A program made the position numbers and the translations under genes. 64,000 bases of DNA, taken from an uncultured Mycoplasma sp. (GTDB lineage Bacteria > Bacillota_I > Bacilli_A > RF39 > UBA660). Positions 53,026-62,158 of the stretch are shown one piece after another. Position 1 is the stretch's first letter. Every line of letters begins with the position of its first letter. Below the pieces are notes generated by a model that worked only from the letters and a program-made list of their open reading frames with translations, made no database searches and was not told the DNA's origin. The stretch covers positions 1 to 64,000 of the forward strand of contig CANRTI010000003.1 in the NCBI GenBank assembly GCA_947642635.1. The letters run 5' to 3'.

Positions 53026-54282
53026 TTAATTTACTTCTTCTAAAATCTTGGGTGCATACTCTATTTCATAGATTTTATTTTTTTCGAATTTTTTTTCAGT
53101 AACTACTTTTAAATAATTACTAGTATGCCCAATACTTTTATTATCTTTTACTTCTTCAATTAAAACTGCTACTTTTTGACCAATAAATTTTTGTTGATAC
53201 TTATTTTCTAAAATTCGTGATAATTCTAATAATTTTTGAACTCGTTGTTTTTTTTCTAAACTAGCTACTTCAGGCATTTTGCTAGCTACTGTTTTTGATC
53301 TTTTAGAATATGGAAAAACATGTATTTTACTAAATTCTAGCTCTCTTGCAAGGTTATATGTTTCTAAAAAATCAGAAGATGTTTCCGAAGGAAAACCAAC
53401 AATAATATCGGTAGTAATAGAGATATCTGGTCTAATAGATCTAATTAAAGCAATTTTCTTCCGAAAATAATCGGGATCATATTTACGATTCATTAATTTT
53501 AAAATCTTTTGACTACCTGCTTGCAGTGGAATATGTAAGTGGTTACAAAACTTGGGATTTTCTTTTAACATCTCCATAAATTTAGCATTTAGCTCTGTTA
53601 TTTCGACACTAGATAATCTAATTCTTTCTAAATTAGGAATTTTACTTAAAGCGTTAATAACATCTATTAAATCATAATCATTATAATGATAACTACCAGT
53701 ATGAATTCCCGTTAAAACTATTTCTTTGTGATTGTTTTGAACTAAAGTTTTGGCTTCGCAAATAATTTTAGAAAACTCTTTACTTCTATTTACTCCTCTC
53801 ATGAAAGGAATAATACAATAGGAACAAAAGTTATCACAACCATCTTGAATTTTAATAAAAGCTCTAGTATGATTAAATTTATTAATAACCATATCTTCAA
53901 AAGGTAAATTTCGGTTTTCTCCAATGAAGCAATATGGTTTTTTAGTTACAAGAAATTCTTTTAAAATTTTGGCAATTAAAGACTTATTAGTATTACCCAA
54001 AAGAATATCTACTCCCATTTCTTGATATTCTTGGTAATTATTTTGCACACTACAACCAACAACAATTAAGATACTTTGGATGTTTTCTCGCCGAACTTTC
54101 CGAACATATTTTTTGCATTTTTTATCAGCTGTATTAGTAACAGTACAAGTATTGATAACAATTATATCAGCTTCTAACATATTTGATGTAAAAAGAAAGC
54201 CATTAGTTTGTAATGACTCACTCATATAATTTGATTCATATGTATTTACTTTGCAGCCAAAAGTTTCAATATAAAACTTCAT
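53026..54282 (-). CDS. mtaB: tRNA t6A37 methylthiotransferase MtaB
   Basis: MtaB converts t6A37 to ms2t6A37 in ANN-decoding tRNAs. The UPF0004 domain begins KFYIETFGCKVNTYESN; the radical SAM motif is CDNFCSYCIIPFMRG. The C-terminal TRAM domain is present (KVAVLIEEVKDNKSIGHTSN). The KVN after GC in the first motif distinguishes MtaB from MiaB (QMN). At 418 residues it is full length. Confidence 0.95.
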   Translation of the reverse strand: MKFYIETFGCKVNTYESNYMSESLQTNGFLFTSNMLEADIIVINTCTVTNTADKKCKKYVRKVRRENIQSILIVVGCSVQNNYQEYQEMGVDILLGNTNKSLIAKILKEFLVTKKPYCFIGENRNLPFEDMVINKFNHTRAFIKIQDGCDNFCSYCIIPFMRGVNRSKEFSKIICEAKTLVQNNHKEIVLTGIHTGSYHYNDYDLIDVINALSKIPNLERIRLSSVEITELNAKFMEMLKENPKFCNHLHIPLQAGSQKILKLMNRKYDPDYFRKKIALIRSIRPDISITTDIIVGFPSETSSDFLETYNLARELEFSKIHVFPYSKRSKTVASKMPEVASLEKKQRVQKLLELSRILENKYQQKFIGQKVAVLIEEVKDNKSIGHTSNYLKVVTEKKFEKNKIYEIEYAPKILEEVN

Positions 54283-54293
54283 AAATAATCCCC

Positions 54294-54902
54294 CTAATTT
54301 AGTATGCTATTTAATTCTTTTAAAGCACTCAAGAATGCTTCTTCTTTTTGATAACTAATAACTCTTACGTCTTTAATTTCATCCCTTATGTTGGTATTTA
54401 CTAAATCATTCAAATCGACCTTTTTAACAACTACATCATCTAATACTTCTTCTTTTTCATAATTAATCGCATAACCAGTTTTATGATTTACTAATTCATC
54501 ATAGCTAATAATGGCTTTTTCTTCTTGGTCTTTTTCATATTCATCACAACTAAGCCGCTCATTTTTTTCAGATTGTAATTTTTTAGTTAAAGAGTCTAAA
54601 TCTAAAAGCACTCCTTCTTCATCATCATCAAAATAATTTGCTTCCTTCAGCGGTTCTTTTTGCGGTTCTTGTTCTAAATTTCTCACAATTTCATTTATTA
54701 CTGGATCTAATTTATCTTGCTTTTTAAGACCACTAAATTTATTTTTTATATTTTCTTCTTCATTCAAAACTTCTTTATTAATTTTAATAAAATAAACTAA
54801 AGTGACTAGTAAAATTAATAAAGTTATAATTGCTCCAAAAAATATTATATCAACAAAATTTAAATAATTAAAAAACTTAGAGATATCTTTAATAAAATTC
54901 AT
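54294..54902 (-). CDS. Acidic single-pass membrane protein of unknown function
   Basis: The 202-residue protein has one N-terminal membrane helix (about residues 17-38) and a long, very acidic cytoplasmic-type tail (EANYFDDDEEGVLLDLDSL). No family is recognised. It is 11 bp upstream of mtaB and probably co-transcribed. An inverted repeat AACACTTA...TAAGTGTT (54926-54954) lies upstream in the leader or promoter region. Confidence 0.7.
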   Translation of the reverse strand: MNFIKDISKFFNYLNFVDIIFFGAIITLLILLVTLVYFIKINKEVLNEEENIKNKFSGLKKQDKLDPVINEIVRNLEQEPQKEPLKEANYFDDDEEGVLLDLDSLTKKLQSEKNERLSCDEYEKDQEEKAIISYDELVNHKTGYAINYEKEEVLDDVVVKKVDLNDLVNTNIRDEIKDVRVISYQKEEAFLSALKELNSILN

Positions 54903-55042
54903 TTATATCACCACATTATTATTCTAACACTTAACGTAAACAAAAATAAGTGTTCTGTATTTGCTTTACATGCTTTTTTGCAAATATTGACACTTATTAT
55001 AACATTTATCTTGACGGTATGCAATAAATAATTAATTCTTAA

Positions 55043-55580
55043 CTATCCCGCTATTTTAATTTTAGCTATATCACTTTCTTTTAAACCAGTAGCAGCAGCT
55101 ATATCTTGTTTTGATAACTTCCCTGTTTTTATAAGATTTCTGGCTGTACTAAGGGCTTTTTGTTTTTCTCCTTCAAGCCGCCCTATATTCCGGCCTTCTT
55201 TTAACTTCATTTGGGCAGTATGCTCGATATCGGCTGCATGATAACTCTTCTGCACATTTATAAAACTGAAGTATTCGCTTGCAAACTCACCTTTGCGAAA
55301 TCTCTCCATTACACTTTGCATCTCTGTTAATATTTTACTCCCTTCTACTATTTTTTGTTCTTCTTCTACACTCCTTGCTTTCATTAATAAAAACAATTTC
55401 TTTATATCCTCATCTACATCATATCTACTATCTTTATAATTGTCAATGTTGATAAAGTCTACTTGGATTAAGTCATCTACTAGTAGTTTATTATTTCTTT
55501 TAATTTTACTTCTGGTAATTTAACTGGTGTATTATTAAATGATTTATAAGCTAAATGAACTACACATATTAACCATTAGT
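55043..55580 (-). pseudogene. Rpn-family nuclease/putative transposase, 5'-truncated and frameshifted
   Basis: The frame 55043-55396 encodes the C-terminal part of an Rpn/YhgA-like PD-(D/E)XK protein (RFRKGEFASEYFSFINVQ, GRLEGEKQKALSTARNL, and an AATGL HTH-like end). Upstream DNA continues the homology as KLLVDDLIQVDFINIDNY and, after a frame change, as CVVHLAYKSFNNTPVKLPE. The N-terminal catalytic domain is largely missing. It is a decayed remnant. Confidence 0.75.
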
Positions 55581-55595
55581 CAAGTAACTTATACA

Positions 55596-55622
55596 ATAAA
55601 AAAGAAGTATAAAACTTCCATT
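55596..55622 (-). terminator. Terminator after the surface protein gene
   Basis: On the minus strand GGAAGTTTTATACTTC is followed by TTTTTTATTG. Confidence 0.8.
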
Positions 55623-56896
55623 TAATTTTTAACTATTTTATAAGGATCATTATAAGTACCACTACCAGTAACTTCAACATTCTTAATTAAATTAATAACT
55701 GGTCTTACACCCCGATATAAACTACCATCGATATCACTTCTTAAATTACCATTAATATCAATAGTAAAGAAATTTATAAATGTATCACTACCTTTAGCAC
55801 TACTCATTGTAAACCAAGGATTATTAATATTAGAATTATATAAATAATAACTTTGATTTGTTCCATGCGGTGTTGCCCCTGCTAAGATAACTTCATCAAC
55901 AGTAAGTAAGCCAATACTATCATTAACAGACTCTCCTAAACAATTTAGAGTAGGTATTTTATTAGTTAATACTCTACTAGCAGCAAGACTATTACCAGCA
56001 TTATCATTACTTATATCACTACAAAATTTAGCATTAGCTATATAACTTGTATATTCTCGTAAATTATCTTGAAACCAAGCATTTAATGTTGTTCTGATAG
56101 TACTATCTTTATAATTAAAGTTAGTATTTGTATAATAACTAGCAACATTATTAGTAATACCATCTAAAACTAATCTTACAGTTTCATCCCCATTAATTCG
56201 CACAATCCGAAAATATAAATTATTAATTAAAACATAATTATTTGAAATAGAACCTCTAAAATAATAAGAATTACCTATATCATCACTACTTTTAATTAAA
56301 CCTTCTTCTGTAGTAGCAGCTTCATAACCAACTCTCGTTAAACTCTCTTCTTTAAAAGGATTGTTTTTTAAAATAGTGTTCGCAAAAGTAGTTATATGTT
56401 TATTTTGCATTCTAATATTTATTAAACCATTTAGAGAATTATTTTCTTCACTATTAGTTATTTCTAAAGTATATATTTTAGTCATATTAGCATCAATACT
56501 TATATAATCAGTTGTTATTTCATCAGTACTTTTTAATATACCTTCTAAAACTATTTCCCCATCTAATAATAATTTATAAGTTCCATTTCCTCTTACTTTA
56601 CTAAAATTAATATGGTAATAACTAGTTTCAGCACTACTATTAGTGATGGAAAACTTAATTTGATTATTTTTAGTCACATTAAATTTTTTACCATCAACAT
56701 AATTTATCGAAAGAGTTCCATTAACTTCAATATCTGAGTCTAATATATTGTCACTACGATTAATATAAATAAATCCAAGTGCCATAACCATAATTATTAA
56801 TAAAGTAACTACAAATAATAAAAATTTATAAATCTTACGCATCTTTAATTTTACTAAAATTTCAGGTTTACTATTTTTATTCTTCAAATTTATCAT
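55622..56896 (-). CDS. Membrane-anchored surface protein with a DUF6273-like C-terminal domain
   Basis: A short cytoplasmic N-terminus and a membrane helix (about residues 21-45) are followed by a beta-rich region (residues 55-165). The C-terminal domain has the hallmarks of the DUF6273/FGE-like surface fold: RIVRINGDETVRLVLD, STIRTTLNAWFQDNL, LLTVDEVILAGA and LYRGVRPVINL. Such proteins are common on gut Bacillota. The start is uncertain: ATG 56896 is used, but the codon at 56899 or an internal Met (MRKIYKFLL) may be real. Confidence 0.75.
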   Translation of the reverse strand: MINLKNKNSKPEILVKLKMRKIYKFLLFVVTLLIIMVMALGFIYINRSDNILDSDIEVNGTLSINYVDGKKFNVTKNNQIKFSITNSSAETSYYHINFSKVRGNGTYKLLLDGEIVLEGILKSTDEITTDYISIDANMTKIYTLEITNSEENNSLNGLINIRMQNKHITTFANTILKNNPFKEESLTRVGYEAATTEEGLIKSSDDIGNSYYFRGSISNNYVLINNLYFRIVRINGDETVRLVLDGITNNVASYYTNTNFNYKDSTIRTTLNAWFQDNLREYTSYIANAKFCSDISNDNAGNSLAASRVLTNKIPTLNCLGESVNDSIGLLTVDEVILAGATPHGTNQSYYLYNSNINNPWFTMSSAKGSDTFINFFTIDINGNLRSDIDGSLYRGVRPVINLIKNVEVTGSGTYNDPYKIVKN

Positions 56897-56989
56897 CACC
56901 CTACTATTAAAGTATATTAAAAAGTCAATATATTGTCAACTGAAAAACCCAAAATTTAAAAACTTCTAGTTTTAAATGATTTATGGTAA

Positions 56990-57014
56990 TAAAAAAAGAT
57001 GGATTAACCATCAA
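56990..57014 (-). terminator. Terminator of the DUF177-rpmF operon
   Basis: On the minus strand GATGGTTAATCCATC is followed by seven T. An almost identical terminator follows tig. Confidence 0.85.
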
Positions 57015-57018
57015 TTTA

Positions 57019-57204
57019 TTATTCTGCTTCTTCTACTTTTAAAACATTTGCATTTTTATAGTTTCCACATTTTGTACAAGCTCTATGAGGTCTAAGTGCG
57101 GCCCCACATTTAGAACAGGTAGTTACTGCTCCAACTTCTTTTTTCAAGTGGGTACGACGCATTCTTTTCTTGGTTTTACTTGTTCTTCTAAAAGGAACTG
57201 CCAT
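57019..57204 (-). CDS. rpmF: Ribosomal protein bL32
   Basis: The 61-residue protein starts MAVPFRRTSKTKKRMRRTH. It has the zinc ribbon CSKCGAALRPHRACTKCG with two CxxC pairs, the zinc-binding form of bL32. It follows the DUF177 gene by 2 bp, the conserved pairing. Confidence 0.98.
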   Translation of the reverse strand: MAVPFRRTSKTKKRMRRTHLKKEVGAVTTCSKCGAALRPHRACTKCGNYKNANVLKVEEAE

Positions 57205-57206
57205 AA

Positions 57207-57692
57207 CTAATCATCACCTTTCAATAAGTCTTTTAGTTTTTGAAGTCTGGGATCAATTTCAGTCTCTTTTTTAGGACCACTTAATAATTCCCAACCATTC
57301 CCTTTTAAGTTTTTTGCAGTTTCTTCTAAAACTGTATAACTAATGGGAACTTCCAATACAATATTTTGCCATAAAATCCCTTTTAAATCAAGTCTATTTT
57401 GTACATTTTCATAACAATCAGTATAATTTTCAATAATTTCTTCTAAATTTTCTGTTATATCAATTTGAAAATCATACGGAACAGTTTTTAAAGTAATGGC
57501 ATCACTTAAAAACATTGTCCCTTTAAATTGTAAATCTAAGTTAATATTTGCTTCTCCATCTTTTGTAATAATCCCTTTAACAAAAGCATTTTGTAAATCA
57601 ATTATTCTCTTATCTAAATTGGCATCTTTCATTACTGGATAGTCTATAATAATTTTGTCTTCAACATTCAAAGTATTTAAATCAATAATCAT
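57207..57692 (-). CDS. YceD/DUF177 family protein (23S rRNA accumulation factor)
   Basis: The 161-residue protein has the DUF177 core (ITKDGEANINLDLQFKGT and the late LPISY-like segment LEVPISYTVLEE) and a C-terminal ending EIDPRLQKLKDLL. YceD homologues are linked to 23S rRNA accumulation and are almost always encoded just upstream of rpmF, as here. Confidence 0.9.
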   Translation of the reverse strand: MIIDLNTLNVEDKIIIDYPVMKDANLDKRIIDLQNAFVKGIITKDGEANINLDLQFKGTMFLSDAITLKTVPYDFQIDITENLEEIIENYTDCYENVQNRLDLKGILWQNIVLEVPISYTVLEETAKNLKGNGWELLSGPKKETEIDPRLQKLKDLLKGDD

Positions 57693-57777
57693 TTATTTCA
57701 CCAATTTTATCTTAACATAGATTAGAAAATTGTACAAGATAGGCACCAAGAAAAAATTTTTTAATATATTATAATAG

Positions 57778-57960
57778 GTGATGATGATGCCTAATAGATT
57801 TCCCCCTACTTTTTTTATTTTTGCGGCGATTGGTTTATGTATTTTAATTTTTTACCAATTAATTATTACTTTTATATTACCATTTCGTTATAATATTTTT
57901 ATTTTATTTATCGAAATAATTTTATTGTTCATTTGTATCAGTCGTATAATATGGTGCTAA
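57778..57960 (+). CDS. Possible 60-residue two-helix membrane protein
   Basis: A short plus-strand frame (MMMMPNRFPPTFF) has two hydrophobic helices separated by a short turn. It overlaps the 3' end of the ysxE-like gene by 39 bp in convergent orientation. A TATAAT-like sequence (57768-57773) sits close upstream, but the Shine-Dalgarno (GGTGATG) is poorly spaced, so the exact start is unsure. It may be real or a chance frame. Confidence 0.4.
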   Translation: MMMMPNRFPPTFFIFAAIGLCILIFYQLIITFILPFRYNIFILFIEIILLFICISRIIWC

Positions 57961-58821
57961 AAAAGCTTCTGTTTTATAAACATAATCAAGAATTTTGCCT
58001 AAATTTTTACAATTATTAAATTCATTATCTTGAAATTCAAATTCAGGTACTAAGGATATTAAAACAAAAAATAGTTTTTGTTCTTGTTCAGTTAAACTAG
58101 TAATACCTAAATACTTTTCATAAATAGTGGCAAACTCTAATTCCCAAAAATTATTTTGATATAATTTAACTAAATCTAAAACTGGTGTATCGAATTTGGC
58201 TTGATCCCAACTAATTAAATAGTCTTTTTCACTTCTTAAAAAGTGATCTAAACTAAGATTATTATGAATTAAACTAATTCTTTCACTTTTTTTATCTTGC
58301 ACAAGACTGTACCACTCATCTAATTCACGCGCTGAAAAATCTAAAGCGGCTTTTATTTTCGAATAATTACGAACAAATTCATACTTAGATGGAGCCATAT
58401 AAACTTCTGTTAAAAATAGTTCATAGTATTTTAAATAATAATCTTTTAAATAAAAAATATTATTTTGAATGTTTTCATAAATTTCTAAGTAAGTATCACT
58501 AGAAACCTCTTTATTAAAAGAGGTTTTAGAATGTAGTAGTCCAACTAATGTGATTAAGTCTTCACTCTTTTGGGGATCAACATTTCTTTTATCTTCAACA
58601 TATTCATAAATGTAATTGTCATCACGAAAATTATCATAAATATTGGGAAAAGAAGTAAAATTACGAGACTTTAAATATTCAAATATACTTACCAAATCTT
58701 TATTAGTTGGTTTTTTCTTAACAACAAAATTGCCACTGGTAGTTTCTAAAATAGTACAATTTCCTCTGATTGTATAACGATATGGTTTATATAGATTTTT
58801 AAGACTTTCTAACTTATTCAT
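57922..58821 (-). CDS. YsxE/CotS-type spore coat kinase-like protein
   Basis: The 299-residue protein has an aminoglycoside-phosphotransferase-like fold, with ISLIHNNLSLDHFLRSEKDY as the catalytic-loop region and ISWDQAKFDTPVLDLV as the metal-binding region. This matches the CotS/YsxE family of Bacilli. In B. subtilis ysxE is directly downstream of spoVID; the same order with an 8-bp overlap is found here, which strongly supports the assignment. YsxE is a coat-associated protein of unclear activity. Confidence 0.85.
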   Translation of the reverse strand: MNKLESLKNLYKPYRYTIRGNCTILETTSGNFVVKKKPTNKDLVSIFEYLKSRNFTSFPNIYDNFRDDNYIYEYVEDKRNVDPQKSEDLITLVGLLHSKTSFNKEVSSDTYLEIYENIQNNIFYLKDYYLKYYELFLTEVYMAPSKYEFVRNYSKIKAALDFSARELDEWYSLVQDKKSERISLIHNNLSLDHFLRSEKDYLISWDQAKFDTPVLDLVKLYQNNFWELEFATIYEKYLGITSLTEQEQKLFFVLISLVPEFEFQDNEFNNCKNLGKILDYVYKTEAFLAPYYTTDTNEQ

Positions 58822-59617
58822 CTATTTTAGGAATTAATATTTTATCGCCAGTACTTAAAGAATCAAATTCATTATATTCATCAACAATGTTTGCACTTAC
58901 ATTATATAGAGCACATATGCTTTCTTTAGTTTCACTTTCTTTAACAACATGAATATGATATGTTACAAAAGTATCATCACTATCTTGAATAGTTTCCATA
59001 ATAGTTTTTTCTTCTTCAGGATTTAATCTTTCATTTTCTTCTTTTACTGGTGTAACTTCAGGGATTTCTTCACTAATTGGAGTAATTTCTTCTTCGACTT
59101 TCTCTTCTTTTCTTTCTTCTTTAACGTCCTCTAATTTGGTAGCAACTTCTTCTTTAATTGATTCTTCATTATCTTTTTCTTCTTTATCATTAACTGGTTC
59201 AACAATTTGCGGATTTTCTAAAAAATCATCAATAAAAGATAATTCACTTTCTAACTCATCTTCATTAACTCTTTCAAATAATTCTTCTTCAACTTCAGCA
59301 GTTAAAGAATATTCAATATTAACTTTTAATTTGTTACCTTCCACTATTTCATATGCAAAATCTTCAATATTAAATTCTAAACTATCCTTTTTAATATCAT
59401 CTCGTAATTCGACAGTAAATGGTAAAGTGTGTTTAAAACTTTCGGTATTAATACTTACTTCATATACTTTATATTCCCCACTAATGTAGAAATTACCAAG
59501 TACAACTCCATCATTTACAAAAAAATCATGTTCTAAAGACATTTTAGTAATTTCACTAATATTAGTTTTAAAATCCACTATACTCTCAAAAGGTATCTTA
59601 GTAAACAAAATTATCAT
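58814..59617 (-). CDS. spoVID: SpoVID-like spore coat morphogenesis protein with LysM
   Basis: An N-terminal beta domain (residues 1-130, FVNDGVVLGNFYISGEYKVY) of the SpoVID/SPOCS type is followed by an acidic low-complexity Glu/Lys linker (about 140-215) and a C-terminal LysM domain (YHIHVVKESETKESICALYN). This three-part layout is that of SpoVID, which guides the encasement of the spore by coat proteins. At 267 residues it is much shorter than B. subtilis SpoVID (575), mainly in the linker. The adjacent ysxE-like gene supports the call. Confidence 0.82.
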   Translation of the reverse strand: MIILFTKIPFESIVDFKTNISEITKMSLEHDFFVNDGVVLGNFYISGEYKVYEVSINTESFKHTLPFTVELRDDIKKDSLEFNIEDFAYEIVEGNKLKVNIEYSLTAEVEEELFERVNEDELESELSFIDDFLENPQIVEPVNDKEEKDNEESIKEEVATKLEDVKEERKEEKVEEEITPISEEIPEVTPVKEENERLNPEEEKTIMETIQDSDDTFVTYHIHVVKESETKESICALYNVSANIVDEYNEFDSLSTGDKILIPKIDE

Positions 59618-59661
59618 CTCCTAAAAAAATATATGATTACAAAAAAATAATATAACTAATG

Positions 59662-61995
59662 TTATACTATTTTAACTACTTCTTTTTCTTTTAAATCTTT
59701 TAAATCATCTAAATTCTTATTAAATAAATCATTATAGATAGTATCATAATTATCCACTAAGTGAATATCTAAATTATCAAGGATTTTTTTAGGAATTTGT
59801 TTTAAATCATTTTTGTTATCTAAAGGAATATAAATAATTTCAATGCCTTGATTGTAAGCTGCCAAAATCTTTTCTTTGATTCCGCCTACTTTTAATATGT
59901 GACCTTTTAAAGAAATTTCACCCGTAAAAGCAATTTTTTCACTAACTATTTTATCTAATAATTTAGAAATAATTGTAGTTGTAATGGCTACACCACAAGA
60001 TGGTCCTTCTTTTTTAGTAGCCGTATCTTGCAGATGAATATGAATGGTATGATTATAAAACAAAGTATTACTAACATAATTTTTTTCTTTAATATATGAT
60101 ATAGCAACTTCGATACTTTCTTTTAAAACTGTCCCTAGAGAACCCGTAATAATATTTTTTTCTTCTCCATTATAAATTGAACACTCTACCCGAAATGTTG
60201 CACCACCAGCAGTAGTATAAGCAAGAGCATTAACAATACCTGCTTCTTTAATAATAGCATTTTTATCTTTTAGTAATGGTTCTTTTAAATATTTAATAAT
60301 ATCGGATTCATTTAAAGCATAACTAGGAATTTTAGCACTAATGATTTTAATAACTAACTTTCTTAAAATACGCGTTAAATTTCTAACACCAGCTTCTTTT
60401 GTATAATTATTGATTAAATAAATCAAAGTATCATCTTTCATGACAATTTTTTTGCTCATATTATAATCATTATAAATTGTTGGCAAAATATATTTTTTAG
60501 CAATGTCTACTTTTTCAAAAACTGTATAACTAGATAATTCAATTATTTCTAGACGATCAAATAAAGGAGCAGGAATATTTTTTAAACTATTAGCTGTTAG
60601 GACAAAAAAGATATTACTTAAATCAAATGGTTCTTCAATATAATTATCTACAAAAGTCTTATTTTGAGTACTATCTAAGATATCTAGTAATGCACTAGCA
60701 GGATCTCCCTTATAATCTTTTAACATTTTATCAATTTCATCAATTAATATAACAGGATTATTCGTATTACATTTTTTTAATCCTTGAATTATTTTTCCAG
60801 GTTGAGCTCCTAAATATGTTCTTCTACTACCAATTATCTCCGTCGTATCATTTAAACCACCAACACTTATTTTATAAAATTCCCGGTTAAGAGCGGATGC
60901 AATACTTGCCGTTATAGTAGTCTTTCCAATCCCTGGTGGTCCTACTAGACAAATTACTGGACTAGCAATATTCGGATTAACATTTTTAGTATTAATATAA
61001 TCTTCAATTTGTTCTTTTACTTCGGTTAATCCATAGTGACTTTTATTTAAAGTTCCCATTATCGTTTTTAAATTTAAATTTTCTAAGCTAGATAAATGCC
61101 ATGGAAGATTTAAGATGCAATCTAGATAATTTCTTATTACTGAATTTTCAGGAGAATTATCTGTTAAATTCTCTAGTTTGTGAATTTCTTGTAATAATTT
61201 ATCATGCGTTTTGGGATTAAGTTTTAATTCTTCTAATTTTGTAAGATATTTTTCAATATCGGCTGTTTTGATTTTTTGAATCCCCAAAACATTTTCTATT
61301 TCATTTATCTTTTCTTTTAAATAATATTCTTGTTGTTCTTTTGAAAGACGAACTTCAACTTTATTATCGATATTTTCTTCTAATTTATTATATTCCATTT
61401 CTAAATTTAAATCTTTAATTAAAGCAATAGCTCTTTTCTCGCCATTTAATTCTTGCATGTATTCTAATTTTTTAGAGGCGCTTAACGGAATAAAAGTAGC
61501 AACAACATCAGTTAAAAAATTTAAATCTTCCGTTTCTTGGACAGTTTTTAAAATACTATTAGAAATATTGGGAGCCGAATTTATGTATTTATTAACCGCA
61601 TCTTGTAATTTTTTTCGCACCACATTTTCGGTGTTTTCTTCTAATTTGGGTAAAACTATATCAGTTAATAAAGCATCAATAATATCTTTACTAAATGCTT
61701 CGTATCCTAAAACTCGACTTCTTTTTTCTCCTTTTAATGTAAGACGTAAATTTCCATTTGAAAGCTCAATTTTGCTTTTTATATAAGCTACTACTCCCAC
61801 ATTAGGTAAGTCTTCTGTCGATATTTCTTTAGTATGGTCGTTTTTAGGAGATAAGATTAAAACTCGATTATTAAATTTCTTTTCACTTATTTTAATAATC
61901 TTTTTACTTATCTCATCTTTTAATTCAAGTTTAATTTCTTGGAAAGGCAAAATGACTAAATCTTTTAAAAGTAAAACTAGTAGTGAGTAATCCAT
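59662..61995 (-). CDS. lon: ATP-dependent protease Lon
   Basis: LonA degrades damaged and regulatory proteins. The N-terminal LON substrate domain, the AAA+ module (VGPPGIGKTTI, NPVILIDEIDKM) and the C-terminal protease with catalytic Ser in KKEGPSCGVAIT and catalytic Lys in GEISLKGHILKVGGIKEK are complete over 777 residues. It is between tig and the spoVID-like gene, as in the tig-clpX-lon neighbourhood of Bacilli but without clpX. Confidence 0.97.
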   Translation of the reverse strand: MDYSLLVLLLKDLVILPFQEIKLELKDEISKKIIKISEKKFNNRVLILSPKNDHTKEISTEDLPNVGVVAYIKSKIELSNGNLRLTLKGEKRSRVLGYEAFSKDIIDALLTDIVLPKLEENTENVVRKKLQDAVNKYINSAPNISNSILKTVQETEDLNFLTDVVATFIPLSASKKLEYMQELNGEKRAIALIKDLNLEMEYNKLEENIDNKVEVRLSKEQQEYYLKEKINEIENVLGIQKIKTADIEKYLTKLEELKLNPKTHDKLLQEIHKLENLTDNSPENSVIRNYLDCILNLPWHLSSLENLNLKTIMGTLNKSHYGLTEVKEQIEDYINTKNVNPNIASPVICLVGPPGIGKTTITASIASALNREFYKISVGGLNDTTEIIGSRRTYLGAQPGKIIQGLKKCNTNNPVILIDEIDKMLKDYKGDPASALLDILDSTQNKTFVDNYIEEPFDLSNIFFVLTANSLKNIPAPLFDRLEIIELSSYTVFEKVDIAKKYILPTIYNDYNMSKKIVMKDDTLIYLINNYTKEAGVRNLTRILRKLVIKIISAKIPSYALNESDIIKYLKEPLLKDKNAIIKEAGIVNALAYTTAGGATFRVECSIYNGEEKNIITGSLGTVLKESIEVAISYIKEKNYVSNTLFYNHTIHIHLQDTATKKEGPSCGVAITTTIISKLLDKIVSEKIAFTGEISLKGHILKVGGIKEKILAAYNQGIEIIYIPLDNKNDLKQIPKKILDNLDIHLVDNYDTIYNDLFNKNLDDLKDLKEKEVVKIV

Positions 61996-62020
61996 TTTGC
62001 ACCTCCATAAGACAAGTTTT

Positions 62021-62049
62021 ATTATAAAGAATTATTTGCAGTTTGTAAA
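62021..62049 (-). promoter_or_regulatory. Promoter of lon
   Basis: On the minus strand TTTACA (62049-62044), a 17-nt spacer and TATAAT (62026-62021) are followed by GGAGGTG before the lon ATG. No CIRCE element is visible. Confidence 0.75.
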
Positions 62050-62131
62050 CATAAAAGTACAATAAATTAATGGTTTTTCTAAATATGAAAGTCGCTCTTA
62101 AAAATATATAATTAAAAATAAATTTTGAACA

Positions 62132-62158
62132 TAAAAAAAGATGGGATTAGCCATCAAT
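62132..62158 (-). terminator. Terminator of tig
   Basis: On the minus strand GATGGCTAATCCCATC (one mismatch) is followed by TTTTTTTAT. Confidence 0.85.

Noticed and set aside
55622-56896. The surface protein as target of the retroelement-like template at 18.7 kb
   Set aside because: Its C-terminus ends in GVRPVI and shares the general fold signature, but I see no nucleotide match to the template-like sequence.
59136-59489. Plus-strand Ser-rich frame of 117 residues
   Set aside because: It is the antisense of the acidic Glu/Lys linker of the SpoVID-like gene, a common artefact.
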